64,000 bases of DNA from Lachnospiraceae bacterium AC2031 (GTDB lineage Bacteria > Bacillota > Clostridia > Lachnospirales > Lachnospiraceae). Under the pieces are notes generated by a model that was not told the DNA's origin, searched no databases, and saw only the letters and a list, made by a program, of their open reading frames with translations. A program made the translations under genes and the position numbers. This document shows, one piece after another, positions 53,389 through 61,512 of this stretch. The stretch is from positions 3,076,001 through 3,140,000 of the forward strand of contig JIAB01000001.1 of the NCBI GenBank assembly GCA_000687975.1, read 5' to 3'. Each line of letters opens with the position of its first letter. Position 1 is the stretch's first letter.

Positions 53389-54066
53389 ATGGCAATTCAA
53401 GAGAAGAAAACTAGGGTTAATTCTGAGGATATGCCCTATGATCCACGTTTCGTGAAGCCTGGGGATGGGCAGTATGCGAAACCTTCGGATAATAAATATG
53501 GGCTTTCTGGTGAGAAGAAGAAAAAGACTGGAGTAGATGAGGAGAATTACCGTATAGGTATGGCATCGGCTCATTCTACTGAAAGCAAGTACGGAATGTC
53601 CAATGAAGAGAAGATTTTCGGTGCTTCAAGCGAATTGAATGAGCAGCTTGATGAGTTTCTAAGTCGAGCTGAAGATGACTCGGATCGTAAATATGGTATG
53701 TCGGATGAAGAGTGGTATGTTGACCCTGACGATCCATTTAATAATACGCCTGCAGAGCATAGGAAGAATCCTACCCAGACGGTTAGTGCGCCTCAGTCAT
53801 CGTACTTCAAGCAGAAGACGCAGGTCACAACAACTGCAGGACTTGGTGTTGGGATCACTGCACTGCTTCTGGGACTTGTGGGTATTTTGCTGAACTTTTT
53901 GGCAATTATAGGTCTGCCACTTGCATTTGTCGGTTTCGTGCAGTCTAAGAAGAACATGACCAATGTGGCTCCTAGAGTGATAAATATTGTTGCTATGGCA
54001 ATTAATATAGTTGTTCTTATATTGTTCTTTATTTCTATAGGAAAACTTGTTTCGCAGTATATGTAG
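53389..54066 (+). CDS. Membrane protein with KYGxSxEE repeats and a DUF4190-like C-terminus
   Basis: A 225-residue protein. The N-terminal half is hydrophilic with three similar words (KYGLSGEKK, KYGMSNEEK, KYGMSDEEW). The C-terminal membrane segments (GVGITALLLGLVGILLNFLAI; GLPLAFVGFVQSKKN; INIVVLILFFISI) are DUF4190-like and similar to the next gene. The start at 53389 has AAAGGGGGAC upstream. Likely co-transcribed with 54121. Confidence 0.7.
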   Translation: MAIQEKKTRVNSEDMPYDPRFVKPGDGQYAKPSDNKYGLSGEKKKKTGVDEENYRIGMASAHSTESKYGMSNEEKIFGASSELNEQLDEFLSRAEDDSDRKYGMSDEEWYVDPDDPFNNTPAEHRKNPTQTVSAPQSSYFKQKTQVTTTAGLGVGITALLLGLVGILLNFLAIIGLPLAFVGFVQSKKNMTNVAPRVINIVAMAINIVVLILFFISIGKLVSQYM

Positions 54067-54120
54067 ATTTTTGGTGTTATTGAATCATTTGGAGAAGTTG
54101 TTTTTCTGTGAGGGTGTTTT

Positions 54121-54660
54121 ATGAATGATCTTTATGATTCTAATCAGTATTTTGGTGATTACCAGATGAATGCTGGTTCTCAGTATGGGAACCAGGTGCC
54201 TGCTATGCCTTACGGGAATCAGGAGCCTGCAATGCCATATGGTGAATCATCACAGATGCCGAGTCAGACATATGTGAGTACACCTCAGCAGAATCAGACG
54301 TATGGGGCTCCTCAGGGTCAATCATATGGAAATCAACAGTATAATTTCATGCAATCTAATAGTGCCCCGCCAACCCAGTATCAGCCTATTCCTACTTACA
54401 GTGGTAAGCCGATAGAGGAACATGGCCTTGTTTTGGGCATTGTCTCTTGTGCTTTTGGATTTGCTGGAATTATATTCTATTTTCTATCAGTGGGAGGCCT
54501 AGCACTCGGAATTATTGGTTTGGTGCAATCTAAGAAGAATCAGAACAATGTTGTTCCGAAGATAATTAATATTGTGGGAATTGTGATCAATTCACTTGTA
54601 TTCTTGTTATTCTTGTTTGTGATTATTGTATTTATTGCGGCGTTCCTTGCATCGTCGTAA
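54121..54660 (+). CDS. Membrane protein with Gln/Tyr-rich N-terminus, DUF4190-like
   Basis: A 179-residue protein. Residues 1-95 are rich in Gln, Tyr, Asn and Gly (YGNQVPAMPYGNQEPAMPYG); the C-terminus has two membrane segments like those of 53389 (FGFAGIIFYFLSVGGLALGIIG; LVQSKKNQNNVVPKIINIVG). Paralogous to the preceding gene at the C-terminus. Role unknown. Confidence 0.7.
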   Translation: MNDLYDSNQYFGDYQMNAGSQYGNQVPAMPYGNQEPAMPYGESSQMPSQTYVSTPQQNQTYGAPQGQSYGNQQYNFMQSNSAPPTQYQPIPTYSGKPIEEHGLVLGIVSCAFGFAGIIFYFLSVGGLALGIIGLVQSKKNQNNVVPKIINIVGIVINSLVFLLFLFVIIVFIAAFLASS

Positions 54661-54709
54661 ATAACTTAAGTTAATAGGTTAATGGGTTGGCAGGTTTTAA
54701 GGGGGAAAG

Positions 54710-55573
54710 ATGAAGAAGAATTTTATTGTAGTTAAGGTTTGGGGGCTGCTTGAGCTCGTTGTATTCTTTGTGATGGCATTTATCGTTGCTGTCGCCTGGA
54801 AAGTGGTGCAATTCGATAATTTCTGGAAGGTACTGCTTATCTGTTTTGGTATATCAATACCTATTTCTATTATTATATTCCTTGTTATGATGCATAAAGA
54901 GAATAAGAATCCTGCGTACAAACTGCAGGGTGATTTGAAGCGAGAACTCAAGAATAATGGTTACACTGACAGAATTCTCGAGATTGCTGATCAGGGTATA
55001 GAGGCATGTGGAGACGTACCTGGGAATAAAAATTATCTTAAGGATTTTGCGCTTTTTGCTGCGGAGTGTTGCATTATTAATCATTACACCGATCGTGCCT
55101 TGGAGTATCTAAACAAAATTGATGTTTTTGAGATTCAACGCCGTGATGTTGCATATTTGGACTATGGTATGACTGTAGCAAGCTTTTATGGGGTTCAAAT
55201 GGAACTCTGCATGGAGCTTCACGACCCGCTTCGTGCGAAGCGTGTCATCGAGGAAGGCTCCACATACCTCATTGATAATTACGGTAAGATGCCGCAAATT
55301 GATGTGATGATCGATGATATCTACGCAAACTATTTCTATCTGATTGATGATTTTGATCAGGCGAAAGAGCGCGTTCAGAGAATTCTGAATAGTCAAGTTT
55401 ATCAGAATTCTAAGATGATCAATGGTCATTTACTTATGGCATTAATTGCTCATAGAACAGGTGACATTGAGCTTAAGAAAATGATGCTGAACGGGGCCCA
55501 GCGAATCATGAATGAAACTAATCGTGTCATTAGCCGTCAGAACTACGACTACTGTATCGCTCAAATGCAGTAA
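54710..55573 (+). CDS. Membrane-anchored TPR-like protein, paralogue of 55611
   Basis: A 287-residue protein: two N-terminal membrane segments (LLELVVFFVMAFIVAVAWKVV; LLICFGISIPISIIIFLVMM) then helical repeat-like sequence (AIADQGIEACGDVPGNKNYL; DRALEYLNKIDVF). It is about 30-40% similar by eye to the next gene, so a tandem duplication. Likely cytoplasmic helical part. Function unknown. Confidence 0.7.
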   Translation: MKKNFIVVKVWGLLELVVFFVMAFIVAVAWKVVQFDNFWKVLLICFGISIPISIIIFLVMMHKENKNPAYKLQGDLKRELKNNGYTDRILEIADQGIEACGDVPGNKNYLKDFALFAAECCIINHYTDRALEYLNKIDVFEIQRRDVAYLDYGMTVASFYGVQMELCMELHDPLRAKRVIEEGSTYLIDNYGKMPQIDVMIDDIYANYFYLIDDFDQAKERVQRILNSQVYQNSKMINGHLLMALIAHRTGDIELKKMMLNGAQRIMNETNRVISRQNYDYCIAQMQ

Positions 55574-55603
55574 GGCCAGTGGGGACGGTTCTCCTTGGCA
55601 GGG
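55574..55603. repeat. Family B palindromic repeat
   Basis: GGCCAGTGGGGACGG / TTCTCCTTGGCAGGGA. The right end (CAGGGA) lies 6 bases before ATG 55611 and likely serves as its ribosome-binding site. Confidence 0.8.
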
Positions 55604-55610
55604 AATGATT

Positions 55611-56471
55611 ATGGATAAAAGTAAAGTTGTATTTAAGATTTTTGTTGTTTTTGATTTTATTATTTTTGCCATAATGGCAGCTGTTGTGCTGCTGATGTGG
55701 CTGGCTCTTGGGTTTAATGATCTTGGAACTCGTCTGGCTTTTTGTTTTGTTATATCTTTGATCATTACAACTCTTGTTATTGTTGTTGGTGTTGGCAGAG
55801 CGTTTAATAGCCAGCTGTACAAGCTTCAATGTGATATGGTGAAAGAATTTGAAGCAAATGGCTATTCTGATAAGTTTTTTGAGATTGCCGATCAGGGTGT
55901 TGGTCTTTGCTCAGATAAGCCTCGAGATCTTCCGTTTCTAAAGACATTTGTTTACAATGCTACAGAGTGCGCGATCTTTCATGATGACCCTGATCTGGCA
56001 CTTCAGTATATGATGCATATTGACAGGGATATGGTCGATAAAAAAGCAGCGTCATTTGTAGATGACGGTCAGAGTGCTGTGACATATTTTGGCGCGCAGA
56101 TGCTGATCTGTGTTGCAAAGGGAGATAAGGCTCGCGGGTCAAATGTTATCGAAGATGCGAAACCTTATTTCGAAAAGTACTATGGCAAGCGTCCGATCAT
56201 CGATCTTATTATCGATAAGGCATACGCTAACTACTATTATCTGATTGAGGATGACGAGAAGACGAAAGAGTATGCGATGAAAGTGTCTGGAAATAGCGTG
56301 TATAGGGCGAAAAATATGATTTCGTCGGAAATTCTTCTTGCAAAGATGGAACGTAGAAGGGGTAATACAGAAAGAGTGGATGCGATAATGAATGTCGCGG
56401 AATGGATTGCTAAGAGGCACCCGTCAGCCATATCGCAGCAATGCATCAATCGTTTTTATCAGAGTAGGTAA
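55611..56471 (+). CDS. Membrane-anchored TPR-like protein, paralogue of 54710
   Basis: A 286-residue protein with two N-terminal membrane segments (VVFDFIIFAIMAAVVLLMWLAL; LAFCFVISLIITTLVIVVG) and helical repeats (FEIADQGVGLCSDKPRDLPF; DLALQYMMHIDRD). It is similar to the upstream gene throughout. The start at 55611 was chosen because the frames before it read into the family B repeat. Function unknown. Confidence 0.7.
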   Translation: MDKSKVVFKIFVVFDFIIFAIMAAVVLLMWLALGFNDLGTRLAFCFVISLIITTLVIVVGVGRAFNSQLYKLQCDMVKEFEANGYSDKFFEIADQGVGLCSDKPRDLPFLKTFVYNATECAIFHDDPDLALQYMMHIDRDMVDKKAASFVDDGQSAVTYFGAQMLICVAKGDKARGSNVIEDAKPYFEKYYGKRPIIDLIIDKAYANYYYLIEDDEKTKEYAMKVSGNSVYRAKNMISSEILLAKMERRRGNTERVDAIMNVAEWIAKRHPSAISQQCINRFYQSR

Positions 56472-56500
56472 GGCCAATGGGGACGGTTCTCAGTGGCAGA
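56472..56500. repeat. Family B palindromic repeat
   Basis: GGCCAATGGGGACGG / TTCTCAGTGGCAG. It lies between the TPR-like gene and the ribosome-binding site (ATAGGGGG) of the DUF2804 gene. Confidence 0.8.
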
Positions 56501-56512
56501 TAGGGGGTATAT

Positions 56513-57535
56513 ATGGGGAGAAATCATGAGGTTACAAGGAGTCAGCTTCTTCTGAATGAGGATGGCGAGTTAAGGGAACCGGGCTGGAGTCGCAGTCAGG
56601 TTCAGAAGTATGATCGTCGAATGATCAAAGCTCCTAAGTTCCGTATAAAGGAATGGGATTATTATATGGTGCTCAGCGATAAGTTCGCTGGCGCTTTTAC
56701 TATATCTGATGATGGGTACATCGGCCTGCAGTCGGTGTCTCTTCTTACTTTTGATGGTGAGCCATGGGAGCATACTGAGACAGTGTTAAACGCCTTCCCT
56801 ATGGGACGTATCAATCTGCCAAGCGATTCTTCCAAAGGTCCAACTAAATATATGGACAAGCAACTTCGAATGAAGTTTGATGTGGGTCACGGGAAGAGAA
56901 GGATCAGGTGTAGGTTCGATAGATTTTGCGGTGAGAAGCCATTTGAATGTGATATTGTGCTGCAGCAGCCTGATATGGACACTATGGTTATCGCAACGCC
57001 TTGGGATAAGCGACATGCGTTTTACTACAATCAGAAGATTAACACCATGCGTGCCAGCGGATGGATGAAGTTTGACGGGAAGACTTACGAGTTCAATCCG
57101 AAGACCGATTTCGGAACCCTCGACTGGGGACGTGGAGTCTGGACTTACGACAACACATGGCTGTGGGGTTCGGGCAATGCGGACATCGATGGCAATAGTT
57201 TTGGTTTTAACATCGGCTATGGATTCGGCAACACTTCGGCGGCCACAGAAAATGTTATCTTTTATAACGGTCGTGCGCATAAGCTTGATGACGTGGAGTT
57301 CCACATTCCTGATAGGATCATGGATCAGTGGCAGTTCACCTCGTCAGATGGAAGATTTGAGATGACATTTGAACCCGTGTTGGACCGTGCGGCGTGTCTA
57401 GACTACAAGGTGATCGTGTCTGACCAGCATCAGGTGTTCGGTCGCATGAGCGGCACGGCGGTGCTTGATGACGGCACTGAAGTTAAGGTGCGGGACATGA
57501 TGTGTTTCGCCGAGAAAGTACACAATCGCTACTAA
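56513..57535 (+). CDS. DUF2804 family protein
   Basis: A 340-residue soluble protein whose sequence matches DUF2804: early QLLLNEDGELREPGWSRS, then KEWDYYMVLSDKFAGAFTISD and GTLDWGRGVWTYDNTWLWGS. The family is a lipocalin-like fold with no established activity. Length is normal. It stands alone, following repeat B. The start ATG has a ATAGGGGGTAT site. Confidence 0.85.
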   Translation: MGRNHEVTRSQLLLNEDGELREPGWSRSQVQKYDRRMIKAPKFRIKEWDYYMVLSDKFAGAFTISDDGYIGLQSVSLLTFDGEPWEHTETVLNAFPMGRINLPSDSSKGPTKYMDKQLRMKFDVGHGKRRIRCRFDRFCGEKPFECDIVLQQPDMDTMVIATPWDKRHAFYYNQKINTMRASGWMKFDGKTYEFNPKTDFGTLDWGRGVWTYDNTWLWGSGNADIDGNSFGFNIGYGFGNTSAATENVIFYNGRAHKLDDVEFHIPDRIMDQWQFTSSDGRFEMTFEPVLDRAACLDYKVIVSDQHQVFGRMSGTAVLDDGTEVKVRDMMCFAEKVHNRY

Positions 57536-57647
57536 AAATCCACTTGATATAGATATATGATTACTTTATAATTTTTTCATATGGTAGTGCACGTCGTGGC
57601 ATTTCCTTTTTTAGGCCTATGGGCTTAGTAAGGTGAGGGATAAACTT

Positions 57648-57812
57648 ATGACTCTTGAAGAATATGCAGATGCTAAAGCGAAACATGAGAGAAAGATTAT
57701 TAATGAATTATTTCAACGTTTGATTGAAGACGGTCGTTTAGATGAGATGCTTGCTGCTACAAAAGATGATGAACTCCAAAATAAATTACTTAAGGAGTAT
57801 AATTTAGAATAG
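57648..57812 (+). CDS. Small acidic protein (54 aa)
   Basis: A 54-residue protein, below the usual cut-off: TLEEYADAKAKHERKIINE...RLDEMLAATKDDELQNKLLKEYNLE. It is helical and charged, has AGGTGAGGG upstream of its ATG at 57648, and is closed by its own terminator. A small regulatory or chaperone-like protein is possible. Confidence 0.6.
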   Translation: MTLEEYADAKAKHERKIINELFQRLIEDGRLDEMLAATKDDELQNKLLKEYNLE

Positions 57813-57822
57813 TTTTATTCAT

Positions 57823-57854
57823 CGGTGCAACGGATTATCTGTTGCACCGTTTTT
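57823..57854 (+). terminator. Intrinsic terminator
   Basis: CGGTGCAAC / GTTGCACCG stem followed by TTTTT. Confidence 0.9.
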
Positions 57855-57880
57855 AAAACTATAAAAAAATTGGTATATAT

Positions 57881-58546
57881 ATGAAGTATGATAATATAAT
57901 TAAAGCGACGTTCCTTAAGCGTCCGAACCGTTTTATTGCGGAAGTTGAGATTGAGGGCGCTCGTGAGATTGTTCATGTTAAGAATACAGGTCGTTGCGCT
58001 GAGCTTCTGATTCCTGGTTGTGAGGTGTGGCTTACTGCACCTGGTACAGAGGGACGGAAGACTAAGTACGATCTGGTAGCTGTTCGGAAGAACACAGGTG
58101 TTCTTTTCAATATAGATAGTCAGGCGCCTAACAAAGTGGTGGCCGAGTGGCTATCTACTCAAGGCTATGACAAGGTCGTGCCAGAGTATACCTACGGAGA
58201 CTCACGAATTGACTTTTATATGGAGAAAATGACAAATGGCACTCTAACCCGTACACTTATGGAAGTGAAGGGGTGCACCCAGGAGTTTGATGGCATAGGT
58301 TACGTTCCAGATGCTCCAACTGAGCGTGGTGTGAAACATATTCGCGAGTTAATAAAAGCAAAGCAGGATTGGTTCGATGTAGCGCTTGCTTTCGTTATAC
58401 AGATGGATGGTGTGACTGAGGTTCGTCCAAACATTGAGATACACCCAGAGTTTGGTGTGTCGATGGATGAGGCAAAGGCTGCAGGGGTGGAAATCCTCAA
58501 CCTACAGTGCCATGTCGAACCTGATGAGTTGTTTATAAAGGAGTAG
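57881..58546 (+). CDS. sfsA: SfsA, sugar fermentation stimulation protein homologue
   Basis: A 221-residue protein matching SfsA throughout: FLKRPNRFIAEVEIEG, VHVKNTGRCAELL, LMEVKGCTQEFDGIGYVPDAPTERGVKHI and the FVIQMDG end of the domain. SfsA proteins bind DNA and may carry an endonuclease-like fold; their role in sugar metabolism is from E. coli. Length normal (family about 220-240). It overlaps nothing and lies 4 bases before the 58551 gene. Confidence 0.93.
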   Translation: MKYDNIIKATFLKRPNRFIAEVEIEGAREIVHVKNTGRCAELLIPGCEVWLTAPGTEGRKTKYDLVAVRKNTGVLFNIDSQAPNKVVAEWLSTQGYDKVVPEYTYGDSRIDFYMEKMTNGTLTRTLMEVKGCTQEFDGIGYVPDAPTERGVKHIRELIKAKQDWFDVALAFVIQMDGVTEVRPNIEIHPEFGVSMDEAKAAGVEILNLQCHVEPDELFIKE

Positions 58547-58550
58547 TTTT

Positions 58551-60293
58551 ATGCATTACAAGAATTTTAAGACGGCTGTTTATTTGCCGGCGTGGATTAT
58601 AGAGAGATTGGATTCTGATAAGCTCGCTTCGGACTATGAGTTCATGGAGAGATATATCGGTGTGGACAAGGTTTATATTGAGACGCACCGTGACACTAAG
58701 GATATACCTATTGAAAAGATTCGGATGGCTAAGAAATTTCTGGAGTCTAAGGGTGTTGAGGTTGCAGGCGGTATAACTCTTACTATATATGATATCGGTG
58801 ATCGTGATGAAAAGCTCGATCGTCGTCTTTTTGGAACGTTCTGCTACACAGATCCTGTGTTTAGGGATAAGGTGAAGGAGATAGTTGAGTTCACCGCAGG
58901 GATTTTTGATGAGATAATCCTTGATGATTATTTCTTTACTAATTGTTCCTGTGAGAAATGTATCAAGGCTAAGGGCGACCATGACTGGCCAACTTTCCGC
59001 CGCGAACTGATGAATGATGTATCGAAGAATCTTATAGTTGATACAGCTAAGAAGATAAATCCAAATGTTAAAATGATCGTTAAGTATCCGAATTGGCGCG
59101 AGTCATTCCACTATACGGGTTATCTTCCAGATGATCAACAGGATATCTTCGATGGTACATATATTGGAACAGAGACTCGTAGTCCAAAGTATACAGATCA
59201 GCACCTGCCTGAGTACCTTAGTTATTCGCTTGTGCGTTACACAGAGAATTCCTGGCCTGACAGAGTTGGTGGTGGCTGGTTTGATACCTTCCAGTGTTGG
59301 TCTACAGATAGATATATGGAACAGGCTTATCTTACTGCGTTTGCTAAGGCTAAGGAGCTTATGTTCTTCCAGTGGGGAGACTTGGTAGATAATCGTTTTG
59401 TTGGAAGCATGCAGATTCAGCTGAACAAGATCGATGATATATTATCTCAGGTTGGAAAGCCTGTGGGTATTCCTGTATATATTCCATATGCTTCAAGTGG
59501 TGAGAATCATGTGGAAATGCGACTGGGAATGCAGGGTATTCCGATCGAACCAACGCCTAACTTCCCTGATGTTAGTGCTAAAATGCTACTAACTGAGAGT
59601 TCTGCAGCGGATAAGGATGTTGTGACGAAGCTTGAACAGTTTGTTCGAGCAGGTGGCGATGCCTTTATTACTACAGGATTCCTTGCTAAGAAAGGCGAGG
59701 AATTAAGAGCTGCTGGACTTACTGAAGCGTCAGTTTCTGGTCGAAAGATAAATGTCACGAGATTCCACATGACTCATTATAATGAAGACTATATAGAAGA
59801 TAGAAAGCCAATCACTTTCTCAGAAATAGTTCATGGGAACAATGAATCCTGGTCACTTCTGAATGGAGGAGATGGGGAATACCATTTTTCATTGTTCCTA
59901 GTTAGTACATATGGAATGGGCCGCGTGTACATCGTTTCCATCCCAGACAATCCGGCCGATATCCGAAATATTCCATCGGAAGCTTTGGATGTTTTGAGAA
60001 GAGCGCTTAGAATGCCTGAGTTTGTGTCGGGACATGATTTTTCCGCTTTCACATACGACGATGACAGCATGCTTCTGTATCGCTACGTGAAAGATCCGGT
60101 TCGACCTGCAAAAGTAAAGGTGTTCACTACGGGTGAATATGACTATCTTATGGATATGGTGACCGGAGAGAAGATAGAGTCGAATTCGACTTGGATGTAT
60201 GAAGAATTTGAGCTGAAGCGTTATCAGGTGGCTGAGGTTACCTTGGAGCCTGGAGTGTTCCGCCTGTTTAGATGGAAGAAAGAACGGGATTAA
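58551..60293 (+). CDS. TIM-barrel glycosidase-like protein of unknown specificity
   Basis: A 580-residue cytoplasmic protein. It has a glycoside-hydrolase-like barrel: VYLPAWIIERLDSDKL, DEIILDDYFFTNCSCEKC, VKMIVKYPNWRESF and ELMFFQWGDL; the C-terminal half looks like a glutamine-amidotransferase-like/beta-galactosidase trimer domain with a small beta domain at the end. The active residues cannot be placed. No signal peptide. Start 58551 follows AAAGGAG; 4 bases after sfsA, so likely co-transcribed. Confidence 0.6.
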   Translation: MHYKNFKTAVYLPAWIIERLDSDKLASDYEFMERYIGVDKVYIETHRDTKDIPIEKIRMAKKFLESKGVEVAGGITLTIYDIGDRDEKLDRRLFGTFCYTDPVFRDKVKEIVEFTAGIFDEIILDDYFFTNCSCEKCIKAKGDHDWPTFRRELMNDVSKNLIVDTAKKINPNVKMIVKYPNWRESFHYTGYLPDDQQDIFDGTYIGTETRSPKYTDQHLPEYLSYSLVRYTENSWPDRVGGGWFDTFQCWSTDRYMEQAYLTAFAKAKELMFFQWGDLVDNRFVGSMQIQLNKIDDILSQVGKPVGIPVYIPYASSGENHVEMRLGMQGIPIEPTPNFPDVSAKMLLTESSAADKDVVTKLEQFVRAGGDAFITTGFLAKKGEELRAAGLTEASVSGRKINVTRFHMTHYNEDYIEDRKPITFSEIVHGNNESWSLLNGGDGEYHFSLFLVSTYGMGRVYIVSIPDNPADIRNIPSEALDVLRRALRMPEFVSGHDFSAFTYDDDSMLLYRYVKDPVRPAKVKVFTTGEYDYLMDMVTGEKIESNSTWMYEEFELKRYQVAEVTLEPGVFRLFRWKKERD

Positions 60294-60296
60294 TCT

Positions 60297-60404
60297 ATGA
60301 GACTGATATTTGTCCGACACGGCGAACCAGACTACATAAACGACACGCTAACGCCAAATGGAATTCAACAGGCCCAGAGTACTTCGAAGCATATTATGAT
60401 ATGA
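60297..60404 (+). pseudogene. Remnant of a histidine phosphatase
   Basis: A 35-codon frame starting MRLIFVRHGEPDY, which carries the RHG motif of the phosphoglycerate mutase-like histidine phosphatases, then TPNGIQQAQ. The frame stops after HIMI, where the family normally continues for about 170 more residues. There is no further homologous sequence downstream before 60442, so this is a decayed or truncated copy. Confidence 0.75.
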
Positions 60405-60441
60405 TAAGTCGTGAGTTTGATAAATAGGAGGGTAAGTATTT

Positions 60442-61458
60442 ATGAAGAAACTGAAAAAACTTGTTGCCATACTGCTGATGGCCTTTTGTCTTTCTACTCT
60501 GACGGGATGTATCCGTTTTTCCACAACCGTCGAAGTCAAATGGAATGGCAAGGCGGACGTCACTATGATCATGGCTTCCATGGATGCGTCAGGTGCAACA
60601 GGTTCAGATAATCTTAACCTTAGTGATGACAGTGATGAGGATACAGAAAAACTTAAGAAGCAGTACGAAGACGATGGCTGGGAGTACCACGAGTATAAGG
60701 AAGATGGTTACAAGGGCTATAAGCTTATTAAGAAAGATGTGGACCTTAAGGAACTCGCGGGCGAAATGGAAAGCAGCGACAGTTCTGAACTCGACATGGA
60801 TACTGACAAGTTAAAGGTTGAGAAGACAGGTCTTGGCAAATATAAGGTGACTTGGGATGTTTCTGACAGCGAGAGCGTTGAAGAAGGCGAGGACTACAGT
60901 GGCTACCTTAAGTCATCAGGCGGTTACGCTAAGTTTGTTCTCAAACTTCCTCAGAAAGCGATTAGCAGCAACGCTCATAAGGTTTCTGACGATGGTAAGA
61001 CACTTACATGGAACCTTTTCGATGTTACATCTGATGATCCAATCGAGGTTGAGTTCAGCCTCATCAACTGGAGACTTATCATTGGAATCATTGCTGGTAT
61101 AATTGTTGCTGCTGTAGTAGTTGTGTTCATCATAGTTTTAAAGAAATTGAAGTCAAATGCACCAGCAGGCGGTCCTGGACCTATGGGACCACAGGACGGC
61201 TACCCTGGCTACAATCAGGGCTATGATCAAGGTCAGGGAAGTCAAGGTGGCTATACATACGACCAACAGTATTCTCAGCAGGGTGGATACACTCAGCCTG
61301 GAACTGGATATTCTCCAGACCAGACACAGGGATATGGATATGATCAGCAGTACACCCAGCAGGGTTATACCCAGCAAGGCGGTGGCTATGATCAGCAGTA
61401 TACTCAACAGTATCCTCAGCAGGGTTACACCCAGCAGGGACCATATGATCAGCAATGA
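60442..61458 (+). CDS. LppM-like lipoprotein with a membrane segment and a Tyr/Gln-rich tail
   Basis: A 338-residue protein. The signal KKLVAILLMAFCLSTLTGCIRFS has a lipobox LTGC; the LppM-like outer domain has VEVKWNGKADVTMIMASMD. A membrane segment (LIIGIIAGIIVAAVVVVFIIV) and a C-terminal low-complexity tail with repeats such as YTQQGGGYDQQYTQQYPQQG follow. The ribosome-binding site is GGAGGG. The TGA stop belongs to a family C repeat. Confidence 0.78.
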   Translation: MKKLKKLVAILLMAFCLSTLTGCIRFSTTVEVKWNGKADVTMIMASMDASGATGSDNLNLSDDSDEDTEKLKKQYEDDGWEYHEYKEDGYKGYKLIKKDVDLKELAGEMESSDSSELDMDTDKLKVEKTGLGKYKVTWDVSDSESVEEGEDYSGYLKSSGGYAKFVLKLPQKAISSNAHKVSDDGKTLTWNLFDVTSDDPIEVEFSLINWRLIIGIIAGIIVAAVVVVFIIVLKKLKSNAPAGGPGPMGPQDGYPGYNQGYDQGQGSQGGYTYDQQYSQQGGYTQPGTGYSPDQTQGYGYDQQYTQQGYTQQGGGYDQQYTQQYPQQGYTQQGPYDQQ

Positions 61459-61490
61459 GTCAAAAGGCGAGAGAGCCAAATCGACTCATT
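61454..61490. repeat. Family C palindromic repeat
   Basis: AATGAGTC, AAAAGGCGAGAGAGCC, CGACTCATT. The TGA stop of the LppM-like gene is its TGA. Its inner stem is the reverse complement of the copy at 62509; the two flank the VanX-like gene. Confidence 0.85.
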
Positions 61491-61512
61491 AATAAAATAA
61501 AGAGATGGGAAA

